From Anniella stebbinsi (lineage: Eukaryota > Chordata > Lepidosauria > Squamata > Anniellidae), in assembly GCA_029215795.1 (NCBI GenBank), contig JARDYH010000002.1, positions 297,693,973 to 297,757,972 of the forward strand: a stretch of DNA of 64,000 nucleotides, read 5' to 3'. Positions 47,351 to 56,952 of the stretch are shown piece after piece; the stretch's first letter is position 1, and every line of letters begins with the position of its first letter. The notes beneath the pieces were generated by a model. It was not told the DNA's origin. It made no database searches and saw only the letters and a program-made list of their open reading frames with translations. A program made the position numbers and the translations under genes.

Positions 47351-47504
47351 GAAATGCAGGTTGCTTACCTGTAACTGTAGTTTTTCAAGTGGTCATCTGT
47401 GCATTCACGCTTGCATGGAGCCTGTCTCGGAAACTTCTATAGCTAAGGCAAACGTTTTTGGCGGGAACCCCTCCCCCACCATCTACTGACTCCATGTTCC
47501 CGCC
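47351..47504. repeat. DIRS 3' inverted terminal repeat
   Basis: The outer 58 bp (47351-47408) is an inverted copy of ICR part 1 (47618-47675), matching at 55 of 58 positions. The inner part from about 47411, including 'agcctgtctcggaaacttct', is an inverted copy of the 5' repeat at 55657-55749. Confidence 0.9.
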
Positions 47505-47617
47505 TTTCTCCTCAGTTCCAAGAGACCAACTTGCTGGCCCCATAACTAGGGGAGAAACCACTCGGTATCAACAGTACATTTACATCGACACCAAAGCTGG
47601 GACGGTGGGTGGGTTGT

Positions 47618-47709
47618 GTGAATGCACAGATGACCACTCGAAGAACTACGGTTACAGGTAAGCAACCTGCATTTCTTCTTCGTGGTCTCTGTGCATCACA
47701 TATATGGGC
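47618..47709. repeat. DIRS internal complementary region (ICR)
   Basis: The first part (47618-47675) is complementary to the outer 3' end of the element. The second part (47672-47709, 'cttcttcgtggtctctgtg' and on) is complementary to the outer 5' end at 55757-55794. In DIRS elements this segment is thought to align the two ends of the cDNA into a circle before recombinase-mediated integration. Confidence 0.9.
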
Positions 47710-48566
47710 GATTAACAAGCTCAATTCCTGGTGGAGGGTAGGTGTAGATCAATGTTCCCTCGCAAGACAAAGAAATTGCTTGCCCCAAATTGCAGTTTGT
47801 CCTGGTACAAACAACCAAGTAGTAGCATGTAATCAAGTTAAAGGACTTATACCAAATAGCTGCCTTACATAAGTCCGGGATCAGCAATCCCATGCCTACA
47901 GATGCTGAAGTCGATGCACTGTGCATCGACTTAGCTATTACTGGACCAACGAGTTGCAAGCCCTTCAACTTGTAGGACAGTTTAATAGCATGTGCAATCC
48001 ACTCTGTGAGTCATTGCGACTCCTGAGTCTTATGAAACTTGTTTGTTCTAGCCCTGTGTGGAAACCCAGGTAGGGTGCATCAGTACTGAGGCAGCTAATT
48101 CACTCAATCTGTGTAGTGTTGATATAGCCATCAGAAAAACAATCTTCCAAGAAAATTAACGTGATATCCGAGGGTGCCATTATTTTAACTGGTTTCAATG
48201 TCAGAGATTGTGGCACGACAGAGAAACTCCATGCCAGAATGAAACTCCTGATTAGAGGAGCCAGATTCGTAATGCCCAGAGGAACCCCTTAACAACGAGG
48301 TTGGTGTAAAAACAGGAAAATGTGGTCAAGTACCTGCATATTGACAACTACTTCAGCCCTATAGTGTATAGGAGGTGTAAAGTGTAAGGACATCGTTAAG
48401 GAGGCTGAATGGGGCTTGAGGCCCTGAAGATCCATGTATTTAGAAAATAATCCCATTGTGCAGTATACGACTTCTTCGTTGCCAGGCTACAGGCTGGATG
48501 AAAAAATGGAATCGACCTCATGTCGAAAGTAGTTACGGTATTGGGATACCCCATGGCATGGGGCTC
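47696..48566 (-). pseudogene. DIRS tyrosine recombinase remnant
   Basis: Broken minus-strand frames. The clearest block is at 47696-47968, where 'HSASTSASVGMGLLIPDLCK' followed by 'AAIWYKSFN' and 'CYYL' matches the C-terminal 'HstR.....a...G....dI..aagW.....F..fY' box of DIRS recombinases. The conserved arginine after the histidine has been lost. The upstream half is badly decayed and reaches the hAT-like insertion at 48575. Confidence 0.65.
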
Positions 48567-48574
48567 AGCATATG

Positions 48575-49110
48575 CAGGGGTGTAAACTACAGGGGGGCGG
48601 GGCTCAAGCCCCCACCGGGATTTCTCAAAGAGGGCAATGCCCAACCAAGTAACATCAGTAAGCTCATAGCCTGATTGACAGATTTCTCAGTCAGTCTCCA
48701 GTTGTCTGTATTCTTATGTGTTTGGGGTCAGTCTAAATTACATCCAATCCTTTTGTGTCAGGGTCAGGTTCCCCCAGATTCATTTTCTCTTACCCCCTCA
48801 GGCCTTGTAAGACAAAAGATTGGCCATTTAGGAATTACAGTCTGGGTACATCTTGATGAGGGTTTTGCCTCAGGCCGGGGTGGATCCGGAGTGGCAGCAG
48901 GTCATCTATATGATGCAGCTGACATCCCGAAGCCATCCAGGGGCAAATCCCTGAAGCTCTGGTTTTAAAAAGTCAGGCACTTACCATGACTTTTTTATCT
49001 TCAGAGCTGTGGCAAAGCCGATGGTGACCCCAGATTGGTCGCCATTGGCTGGACAGGGAAGGGGGCAGACTACCATTCTCCCCCCAAAAATTGAGGAGTC
49101 TACGCCCCTG
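48575..49110. mobile_element. hAT-type non-autonomous element inside DIRS pol, 536 bp
   Basis: The ends are 'caggggtgtaaactac' (left) and, in reverse complement, 'caggggcgtagactcc' (right). The target duplication agcatatg is perfect at 48567-48574 and 49111-49118, the 8 bp expected for hAT. The DIRS sequence is continuous once the insert is removed, so this insertion came after the DIRS copy. It contains no transposase. Overlapping open frames across its right end are mixtures of DIRS and hAT sequence. Confidence 0.9.
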
Positions 49111-49118
49111 AGCATATG

Positions 49119-50720
49119 TAGATCGAGGTGTAAGACTCTGTCTCGATACCCAGCAAGGAGCATCAGTGCTGACAGGAGTCGGAGGATCCGACTCTGTGAT
49201 ATCTTCAGAAGTAGAGTGAGCCACACCTGTCTTGGCCACCAAGGGGTGACTATGATGTAGACTGTGTGGACTACACAATATTAATATTATCATACTGCAG
49301 TACTCATGGAATGAGAAGAAAAATGAGGGGAACAGGTAAATAGACTTCCAGTTCACTCGACCTGGAATGCATCCCCCAGGGACCCGTTCAAGTTTCCCTC
49401 TCTCGAACGAAAACAGACGACCAATTGTGTTGTGAGGTGATGCAAAGAGGTTTATCTCTGAAGTCCCCCATTCCTGCAAAAACTCGAGATAGAACCGAAG
49501 ATTTGGCTGCTATTCGTGTGGGTCCCTCTGAACTCTGTTGAGCCAGATCGTTAGACACTTGTCTCATTCACCAAAGTTTAGGGCCGAAATGAGATTTCCC
49601 TGCGGATGGTCCAGTCGAAAATTGTCATTAGGGCAAATGCAGAGAGTGGGTTCCTCCTCCCCTGCTTACATACCACAACACAGGTGTGTTGTTCATAATA
49701 GCCCACACTCTGTGAGGCATAAGTCTCAAAAGACTGGAGCGCCTTCCTTACCACTATGAGCTTCAGCAAGTAGATGTGGTGCATATTGTTTCTCCCTTGC
49801 CACATTCCTTGGGGTCAAGAGGGCTGCAAAGAGCTTCCCAGTCAGACAGGAAAGTGTTTGTATGAGGACTTGAGATGGGGGAGGAGGCAGAAAAAGGAAT
49901 GCTCCCTAGCAAATAGGCTGTGCAAGTACACCGATGTAGGGTTGTTAGATCCAGGGTGAGTCTGGATTCTGTGTTCACTATGAGGCCCAAAGAGCTCAAT
50001 AAATTGAGTAGTCACCCTGCTTTCGATAGCATTTCCTTCGAGGATGCCACCAGAAGCCAGTTGTCTAAATATGGGTAGATTTCTACCCCTTGTGGGCCAA
50101 TGAACGCAAGGACCAGTGTCATACATTTTGTAAATATTCTGGGGCAGGGCTTAGGCTGAACGCGGGTACCCAAAAGTAGGATATGTGTCATCAGGAATTC
50201 CTGGTTGTGACGTACGTACTGAGCTGTCTCAAATCCAGAACAGGTTGAAGAGATCTGTAGAGGAGTGGACCAAATATTAAATCAGAGAGTGATATAGGTC
50301 TTCCAAAGGAGGCTCCACTCTGTACAGCTACCCCCATCAACAGGCAATGCAGAAGCGAGCAATGTTGGGTCCGACAGATACCTCTAAGGATTGAGGGGAA
50401 TCAGGTTTAGTTCTATGATTTAACTCATCTTCCCCAAGCTGATCTTTTTGACACCCCACAGAGTGGGGCTGGAAAGAAGAGCTAGGTGGACGTACTGATG
50501 CATTCACTACAGTATCATGAGTCAATGGTTGAGCCCTGTGGACAGGTCACAATGACAGTGATCTCGGTGGAGATGGAGGGAGTTGTGAGAAAACTTCCTC
50601 CAATGGCAATCACGATACCGATGGAGCTGCTCAGTATCGAGAAAGGCATGTGTGCCAATATAGGGGTTGGTATAGATGCCTGGTACGGGAGTTATGGGTC
50701 CATTGCAAGAGGTGTCCCCC
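49119..50720 (-). pseudogene. DIRS reverse transcriptase / RNase H remnant
   Basis: Minus-strand frames show the DIRS pol order. The active-site block reads 'YPYLDNWLLVASSKE' at about 50077-50033, where the usual YLDD is YLDN. It is followed by 'LLNLLSSLGLIVNTE', the 'lGLiVN.eKS' box. Further on, 'WGTSEINLFASPHNTIG' (about 49473-49423) matches the 'WG.p.vDLFAt..N' box at the end of RNase H, then 'HPLVAKTG'-type text matches the 'P.WP...W' box. Stops and frameshifts break the frame many times. The 5' side is interrupted by the L2 insertion. Confidence 0.75.
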
Positions 50721-50725
50721 TCATC

Positions 50726-50770
50726 ATTAATAACAATAATAATAATAATAATAATAACAACAACAATAAC
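50726..50770. repeat. (AAT)n/(AAC)n tail of the L2-like LINE
   Basis: About 15 trinucleotide units, AAT then AAC, at the 3' end of the minus-strand LINE. Short tandem tails of this kind are typical for L2/CR1-group elements, which lack poly(A). Confidence 0.85.
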
Positions 50771-50865
50771 ATGATAAAATACATAAAACTGATTAAAACA
50801 TGACACATATTATTAAAACTGCATTAAAACATCCTAAAACATCCTAAAAACATTCTAAAAACATT

Positions 50866-52473
50866 CTAAAATTCCACTGGATATGCCTGCCAGAAGAGAA
50901 CAGTCTTTATAGCTTTCTTAAATTCTAAAAGACTGTTAAGTTGACGAGTCTCCTCCGGCAGGTCATTCCACAGTCTGGGAGCAGCAGAAGAGAAGGTCCT
51001 CTGGGTAACGGTTGTCAGCCTAGTCTTGACTGACTGTAGTAAGTTCTTCCCAGACGACCTGAGCGTGCGGGGCGGATTGTATGGGAGAAGGCGATCCCGC
51101 AGGTAACCTGGACCCAAACCATGTAGGGCTTTAAAGGTAATAACCAACACTTTATACTTCACTCGGAAACTAATTGGCAGCCAGTGGAGCGATTTTAAAG
51201 CTGGTGTAATACGGTCACTCCTAGATGTAGCGGTGACCAACCTGGCTGCCATATTTTGAACTAGTTGAAGTTTCCGGACTAGGCACAGAGGTAGCCCTAT
51301 GTACAGTGCATTGCAGAAGTCGAGCCTCGAAGTTACCAGCGCGTGCACCACCATCTTTAGGTCTTCCAACTCTAGGAAGGGGCGCAGCTGGCATATCAGC
51401 CGAAGCTGATAGTAGGCACTCCTGGCCGTCGCATCTATCTGGGCTGTCATTTGGAGCGACGGATCCAGGAGCACCCCCAAGCTGCGAACACAGTCTTTCA
51501 GGGGGAGTGTAACCCCATCCAGAACCGGTTGACACACCTCCAAACCCAGGTTGCGGCCTTTGACAGCAAGCACCTCCGTCTTGTCTGGATTCAGCTTCAA
51601 TTTGTTTTTCCTCATCCAGCCCATTACCGCCTCCAAGCATTCATTCAGAGGAGACACACTATCCTTAGCTGGCACTGTTATCGAAGGCATAGAGAAATAT
51701 ATTTGGGTGTCATCAGCATACTGATAGCACCCCGTCCCATGCCTCCGGATGATCTCTCCCAACGGTTTCATATAAATGTTAAACAGCATTGGGGAAAGGA
51801 TAGCACCTTGTGGTACACCACATAGCAGGTCCTTCTTTGAAGAGCAGCTATCCCGAAGCATCACCATCTGGAACCTGCCCGAAAGGTAGGACCGGAACCA
51901 CTGAAGCACAGTGCCCCCGATTCCCAATCCCCTCAGGCGTTCCAGAAGGATACCATGGTTGATGGTATTGAATGCCGCTGAGAGGTCCAGAAGTACCAAC
52001 AGGGACACACTCCCCCTGTCAATACTCAGGCGTAGATCATCCACTAAGGCGACCATAGCAGTCTCAACTCCGTATCCCGCCCTGAAGCCAGTTTGAAATG
52101 GGTCTAGAAAATCAGTGTCATCCAAGACTACTTGGAGTTGAAAAGCAACCGCCCTCTCGATCACCTTGCCTAAGAATGGAAGTTTTGATACCGGTCTGTA
52201 GTTATTAAAGTCCAGGGGATCCAGGGAAGGCTTCTTTAGAAGCGGCCGTACCACCGCTTCTTTTAAACATGATGGAAAACTCCCCTCCCTGAGCGATGCA
52301 TTAATAATATATTGTAATTGCGATCTAACTGCATCTCCTCCCTGGACGACCAGCCATGAAGGACAGGGATCGAGAGGGCAAGTCATCCTCCTCACTCGTC
52401 CAAGCAGCTTGTCCACGTCCTCGGTACTCACCAACTGAAACTGGTCCAGTGTAATTCTACTCGCGGACTCCAT
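50866..52473 (-). CDS. L2-like reverse transcriptase, intact 535-residue frame
   Basis: Encodes the RT part of the LINE ORF2 protein, which copies element RNA into DNA at a nicked target. Visible boxes are 'NYRPVSKLPF' (about residues 91-100), 'LLDLSAAFNTINH' with the first catalytic Asp (161-173), 'GVPQGAILSPMLFNIY' (219-234), the catalytic 'YADD' (252-255), 'LNPDKTEVL' (about 298-306) and the C-terminal 'APRLWNDLPEE' box (about 500). All conserved boxes are present and no stop interrupts them. The first methionine is only where the open frame begins: the true reading enters from the upstream frame at 52457-52831 through a net +1 frameshift, so this is a broken ORF2 and not an independent gene. 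It lies inside a dead DIRS copy. Activity is not implied. Confidence 0.85.
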   Translation of the reverse strand: MESASRITLDQFQLVSTEDVDKLLGRVRRMTCPLDPCPSWLVVQGGDAVRSQLQYIINASLREGSFPSCLKEAVVRPLLKKPSLDPLDFNNYRPVSKLPFLGKVIERAVAFQLQVVLDDTDFLDPFQTGFRAGYGVETAMVALVDDLRLSIDRGSVSLLVLLDLSAAFNTINHGILLERLRGLGIGGTVLQWFRSYLSGRFQMVMLRDSCSSKKDLLCGVPQGAILSPMLFNIYMKPLGEIIRRHGTGCYQYADDTQIYFSMPSITVPAKDSVSPLNECLEAVMGWMRKNKLKLNPDKTEVLAVKGRNLGLEVCQPVLDGVTLPLKDCVRSLGVLLDPSLQMTAQIDATARSAYYQLRLICQLRPFLELEDLKMVVHALVTSRLDFCNALYIGLPLCLVRKLQLVQNMAARLVTATSRSDRITPALKSLHWLPISFRVKYKVLVITFKALHGLGPGYLRDRLLPYNPPRTLRSSGKNLLQSVKTRLTTVTQRTFSSAAPRLWNDLPEETRQLNSLLEFKKAIKTVLFWQAYPVEF

Positions 52474-52831
52474 CGTCAGCCTCTGCTATAACGACGGCAT
52501 CTAAGTCGGCTCTTATCCGAGAGATTTTATCTGTGAAATGATCATTAAAGGCATTGCAGCGAACTGCTGAAGGCTCTAAAATCAGATTCAGGGGGGAAGG
52601 TGCCCAGGTTAGACCCCTCACCACCCTGAACAGTTCTGCTGGAAGTGAATTCGCAGACGCAATGCGCGCAGAGAAGAAAGCTTTCTTCGCTGCACGTATT
52701 GCCACCCCATAGGAACGAAGATGTTCTCTATGCCGTGTCTTGTTGGATAGAAGTCGAGTTTTCCGCCATTGGCGCTCCAGTCGTTGTCCTTTCCACCTCA
52801 ACTCCCTGAGGTCTTCCGTATACCAGGGCAC
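52457..52831 (-). pseudogene. L2-like ORF2 linker between endonuclease and RT
   Basis: A 124-residue frame rich in basic residues ('PWYTEDLRELRWKGQRLERQWRK'-type start), typical of the connector between the endonuclease and RT in L2/CR1 ORF2 proteins. It is in the same frame as the endonuclease block and separated from it by one TGA stop (52847-52849). It ends at a TAG created by the frameshift that puts the RT in another frame near 52460-52475. Confidence 0.75.
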
Positions 52832-52846
52832 CCTGTTAGAAGCGGG

Positions 52847-53863
52847 TCAGAGAGGACGTTTGGGGGCGATCGTGTCGATAGCCCTAGTTAGGTCCCGATT
52901 CCATCTATCGACCAGGGCTTCTACAGGATCGTCGACGATACCAGCCATAAAACCCTCCAAGGCTTTCTGGAATCCAGAAGGATCCATCAGCCTTCGAGGG
53001 TGGACCATCTTAATAGGTCCACCACCCTTGCAGGGGCGGATGGTAGCCGTGATACTAACCCTAACCAGAAAATGGTCTGTCAATGGCAACACGGAGGTAT
53101 TCGTTACCTCCACCCACAGATCCGTCTGTTCGGAACTGAAAACAGCATCGAGGGTATGACCCGCTGAATATGTGGGTCCAGAGACCAATTGGCATAGGCC
53201 CATGGTTGTCATGGATGCCATGAACTCCTGAGCTCCACCTGACAAACCAATCTCGAATGGGATGTTGAAGTCGCCCAGGACCAAGAGCCTGGGCGAATCC
53301 AACACCAGCTCCGAGACCAGTTCCGCGAGCTCGGCCAGGGAGTCTGATAGGCAGCAGGGTGGCCGGTACACTAAGAGAATCCCTAGTCTATCCCTGGTCT
53401 TCAGACTCAGGTACACACACTCAATGTGATTCAGTTCGCGAACAGGAAGTCTGGTCAGGTTAAGATTATCCCTATAGACCACAGCTACTCTGCCCCCCCC
53501 CCGCCCACTTTCCCTCACCTGCTCACTAACACAGTACCCAGCTGGGAGGGCCTGCGCCCATGTCGGGCCACTGTCATCTCCCAGCCAGGTCTCTGTGAAG
53601 CATGCCAGGTCAGCGTCCTCATCTGAAAGAAGGTCATGGATGATGTTTGTTTTATTTTTAACCGACCTGGCATTACATAGGAGCAAGGAGAGGTTCTGTG
53701 GGTGGCCTGGTTCATTCTCCAAGTTCCCCGGGTTAGCAGAGCAATCGGAAGGTAAGACGGGTGTTAGATATCTATCTCTCCTTCCCCTATAATGGCACAT
53801 CGCCCTGACACCGCCATATCTCCCTTTGCCCTGCACAACACAAATTGCCGCTCCCCTACACAT
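52847..53863 (-). pseudogene. L2-like ORF2 endonuclease domain
   Basis: A 338-residue frame with the hallmarks of an APE-type endonuclease, which nicks target DNA during retrotransposition: 'NARS' (64-67), catalytic 'ETWL' (91-94), 'YRPP' (166-169), 'GDFN' (197-200), 'HTLD' (236-239) and 'TDHFLV' (262-267). All key residues are present. It ends at an in-frame TGA (52847-52849) that reads as a likely CpG-decay change of an arginine codon, because the linker continues in the same frame 15 bp later. The start methionine is not certain, and nothing upstream resembles ORF1. Confidence 0.85.
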
Positions 53864-54082
53864 TGTGGTCAGCTGGAAGGGTGGGGTGCAGGTGGCTCTC
53901 CTCTCTTAGTACTCTTCATCCACGGCTGCAGTTTTGGTCCAACAGCTTCGTTCTCACGGCTGAGAGCCTCAGGCCGAGAGCCCTTTTGCTCTTGCCCTTT
54001 GGCTCGTGCCCACATACCAATACAGAGATTGTATTGGTATGGCATTCTCGGGGGAGACAACCCAGTTGAAGTTCTGCCCCTC

Positions 54083-54102
54083 TTTTTTTTTTTTTTTTTT
54101 TT
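54083..54102. repeat. Poly(T) run at the L2/DIRS junction
   Basis: Twenty T bases directly next to the 5' boundary of the L2-like LINE. On the minus strand it is a poly(A) run upstream of the element. It may be target sequence or an expansion at the junction. Confidence 0.8.
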
Positions 54103-54402
54103 AACATGGACCCAAGAATGATGCCCTAGACATCACAGGCATAAAAACTCTCTCCGTTGAAATCATAGCACTCTGATTGTAGCAGCTCTAGGGCACAGCC
54201 CTGTAATTGGCAGCTAGCCTGTAATGGCTGTGCTAATTAACTTGGTGGAGAAATGTCTACTTCAAGCTGCATGTTAGATGACTCTTCTTGGTACTGAGAG
54301 ATCGGTGCCAAAGCAGGCAGTTGAGTCTCACCCTTTGATGGCAATTCTGCCTGATAAACATCTCATCTTGATGTCGAAGCTGAATGTTAGACGTCCCATC
54401 TT

Positions 54403-54531
54403 GGTACCGAGGAGCTCAGCACCGAGGAGCTCGGCACCAAGGAACTAGGTACCAAGGAGCTCGGCACCAAGGAGCCTGGTACCGAGGAGCCTGGCACCAA
54501 GGAACTCGGTACCAAGGAGCTCAGCACTGAA
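54403..54531. repeat. 15-bp tandem repeat, about 8.5 units
   Basis: Units such as 'gtaccgaggagctca' and 'gcaccaaggaactcg' alternate GTACC and GCACC starts. The unit length of 15 keeps a reading frame, so it would encode a repeated pentapeptide in the gag-like protein. Confidence 0.85.
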
Positions 54532-54750
54532 GGAGGCAGTTGAGTCTCACCCCTTGATGTAGATTCTGCCTGCTAGATCAAAGCTGCATGTTAGAAGCTC
54601 CGGTATTGAGAGCTTAGACCTCGGTACTGAAGGAGGCAGTTAAGTCATCGCTGCCAAAGGGGCCACCCTTGGTATTGGGGGGGGGCCCTAACAGCTGCAG
54701 AGGGGTCTGAACCCGGTCTCTCTCTAGCTGAAGAAACACAGGTAGAGAGC

Positions 54751-55240
54751 ATCCAGATGTTGGAAGATCGGAACGACCCATGGTTAGGGTTGGGGTCTGA
54801 GGATGCTGAGGGCTCTCCTCCGTAGAATCGCTCCACGCGATCAGCCACAGAAAGTTTATGTGACCTGGCCTTCTTATATATCCTTTTCACTGTAGAGACA
54901 GCCTGGGGAATGTCCAAATGTTGGAATATCTGAATGACCCACGGTCAGAGTCAGGGTCCGAGGTCGTAGAGGGGTTCTCCTCCGTAGAATCACTCCATGC
55001 GATCAGCCCCAGAAGGCTCCGGCCTTCTTAGATATCCCTCTTGCTGTAGATACAGCCTGGGGAATGTCCAAATGTTGGAAGATCGGAATGACCCATGGTC
55101 AGAGTCAGGGTCGGAGGATGCAGAGAAGCTCTCCTCTGTAGAATCGCTCCATGTGATTAGCCCCAGAAGGCTCTGGCCTTCTTAGATATCCCTCTTGCTG
55201 TAGATACAGCTAGAGAGCATCCAAATGTTGGAAGATTGGA
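54751..55240. repeat. Tandem repeat of about 154-161 bp, four starts
   Basis: The phrase 'tccaaatgttggaagat' or a close variant starts at 54751, 54912, 55066 and 55219. Each unit also contains 'gaatgacccatggtcag', 'ctcctccgtagaatc', 'gatcagcccc' and 'ccttcttagatatcc'. The spacings are 161, 154 and 153 bp. The last unit continues into unique sequence. Confidence 0.85.
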
Positions 55241-55656
55241 TGAGGCACGAAGAGGCCATGTCTCCAGTAGGTCAAGGAGCCTATGCCATAAGTGTAACGA
55301 TTGCCTGGAAGCAATCCATGGCTTCTAGAGCTCTTATCCACAGAATTGCCATACAGTAACGACAGGTTTTGACAACCTGAGCCTCTCCCAAAACAAATCA
55401 AATAGAGAAAAGTCTGTCTGCTGGGGAAGCTTGCTGACACACTTAACACATTTTTAAAAGGGGCCTTAACAGCCATGCGATCCCCCTCAATGCAATCCAA
55501 GATCGTTGGAGAATAAAATATCTAAGAATATAACAACAATCAATTAAGACTAAAAATGAACTAAAAACAAAGTAAAATAACTAAAAACCTTAGCACTCTA
55601 AAGCTTTCTCCTTACGAGAAAGACAGAAGTTCCCAACAAGACATTATTTCAGCAAG

Positions 55657-55795
55657 GCGGAAACATGGAGTCAGTAGACAGTGGGGGAGGGGTTCCCACC
55701 AAAAACGTTTGCCTTAGCTATAGAAGTTTCCGAGACAGGCTCCACGCAGGCGCAGAGCCCATATGTGTGATGCACAGAGACCACAAAGAAGAACA
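55657..55795. repeat. DIRS 5' inverted terminal repeat
   Basis: 55657-55749 is an inverted copy of the 3' repeat ('agaagtttccgagacaggct' and neighbours), with scattered differences. The outer part 55757-55795 matches the second half of the ICR in inverted orientation. The element ends near 'aaagaagaac'. Confidence 0.9.
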
Positions 55796-56952
55796 TGTCA
55801 CACAAGCCCACAAGTAAAGGTTCTGTACCTGATAATCAGCGTTATATGAAGATAAACCATCCTCACTGTGGAAATGAACAATATGATATATGGGAGAGGC
55901 AATATTAATGTGCAACATTTTTACTAGCGAGACAAGTAGAAAACCTATAGCATTATGGGTAATGGTTACTCTGACATTACATTTTGTCCAAAGGACTCAC
56001 AGTTCAATATAACACCACTGGAAGTGACAGAGTTATTACAATGTCAATAAAAGAGAAGCACTGACTCTATATCTGATCCAAATCACCCTTGAATCAAATA
56101 CAATAAAGAAGGTTGGGGAAAGGGGTCAATGTGAAAGCAACTTGCAATTATGTTATTGTTATAAGTGGCAGATTTTATTTTACCAGTGTGAGCCCTGCAT
56201 GCAAATATTATCAGAGTCTATTGGGAAGGAATTTAGAGGAAAGTGTCATGTTTATTCAGAATATATTCAACAGCCACAACGCTATGTCAGTTATGCATAT
56301 GAATGTATTCTGCTGATGTCAACTGACATAAATGGAAAATAAAGTTATTTTTTCCCCAAAACAAACTTAATTAGGACAACGTGATGACCTTTCCTTCCTT
56401 ACAAGTTCCACAAAGGAATGATAGAAGAACTGTTTTGTAGACTCTTCCCAATACTTTTATTGTAGCCTTTTGAGTAAAATAAGCACAACTCAACTACACG
56501 GGCTAAGAACAGTGACAATTTAGAGCAAATGTAATTTTTATTACTCTGCTTTTATAAGTTCAAAACAGACTTGTAATTTAATTGTATAATACAAAGCTCT
56601 TTCTTTGTATTGAACTTTATGCAGTAGACACCAAGAACAATCAATACGTTGCACCATATTATTTTAATATTCAGTGCAATGCACCTTATTGCTGCAGATT
56701 GCAGACCTCTAATGGAAAAAGTTGAATGGTATCCAGACTCGGTATATGTTCATCAGGCCAAGCAGAACACATCCAAACAGTGAGTACTAACACAATTAGA
56801 AGAAAATGCTTATAGTAGAAAGAAGACAAAACTAATAAAAACTCTAAAAAAATAATTGAAATCTTCCAGCTTTCACATCTGTTAGTTTTTAAATAAAACA
56901 TGTCCTAGAAAAAAGCAGCAATTAACTTTTGATGCTTACTTCCAAAGTTTAA
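55796..56952. other. No recognised gene; AT-rich DNA
   Basis: No repeat or coding region was recognised. It may be intronic or 3' flanking DNA of the candidate exons further on. Confidence 0.4.

Larger units (their letters stand above)
50726..54081 (-). mobile_element. L2-like LINE inserted in the DIRS element
   Basis: A minus-strand non-LTR retrotransposon of about 3.36 kb carrying an apurinic-type endonuclease domain and reverse transcriptase in one original frame, ending in an (ATT/GTT)-type tail at 50726-50770. It is 5'-truncated near the start of the endonuclease part and has no recognisable ORF1. Its two flanks are parts of the same DIRS element, gag-like on one side and RT on the other. 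Both junctions carry CCCCTC-like text (about 50717-50722 and 54077-54082), a possible 6-bp target duplication. Only two disabling changes in about 3 kb of coding sequence point to a fairly recent insertion. Confidence 0.85.
54105..55500 (-). pseudogene. DIRS gag-like ORF1 remnant with two internal tandem repeats
   Basis: Minus-strand coding remnant in the gag position. Near its start are cysteines spaced as 'KCVKCVSKLPQQTD' (about 55455-55410), resembling the Cys-rich opening of DIRS ORF1 proteins. It is followed by acidic and serine-rich text ('GGEPSASSDPNPNHGSFRSS'). The middle is a four-unit repeat of about 154 bp and the distal part a 15-bp repeat coding for a five-residue unit. Several stops break the frame. 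Assignment rests mainly on position and composition. Confidence 0.6.
47351..55795 (-). mobile_element. DIRS-type retroelement, near full length, with two nested insertions
   Basis: DIRS elements are tyrosine-recombinase retrotransposons with inverted terminal repeats and an internal complementary region (ICR). Here the inner part of the low-coordinate end (about 47411-47503) is an inverted copy of 55657-55749. The outer ends differ from one another, and both are matched by a 92-bp internal segment at 47618-47709. Minus-strand coding remnants appear in DIRS order: gag-like, RT, RNase H, tyrosine recombinase. Without the L2 (about 3.36 kb) and the hAT element (0.54 kb), the host is about 4.5 kb, near the usual size. 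It is dead by multiple stops and frameshifts. Confidence 0.85.

Noticed and set aside
47179..47442. Serine- and glutamate-rich 87-codon plus frame as a gene
   Set aside because: It enters the DIRS terminal repeat, so it is at least partly transposon. The remainder may be another retroelement fragment but could not be identified.
48973..49479. 168-codon minus-strand open frame as a host gene
   Set aside because: It is DIRS RNase H-region sequence that runs into a hAT-like insertion. It is a broken transposon frame.
54014..54039. Short inverted repeat as a terminator
   Set aside because: A 10-bp inverted repeat in the 5' part of the L2-like LINE. Prokaryote-style terminators do not apply in vertebrate DNA.
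54403..55240. CRISPR array
   Set aside because: The repeats are contiguous without unique spacers, lie in a retroelement gag region, and the DNA is vertebrate.
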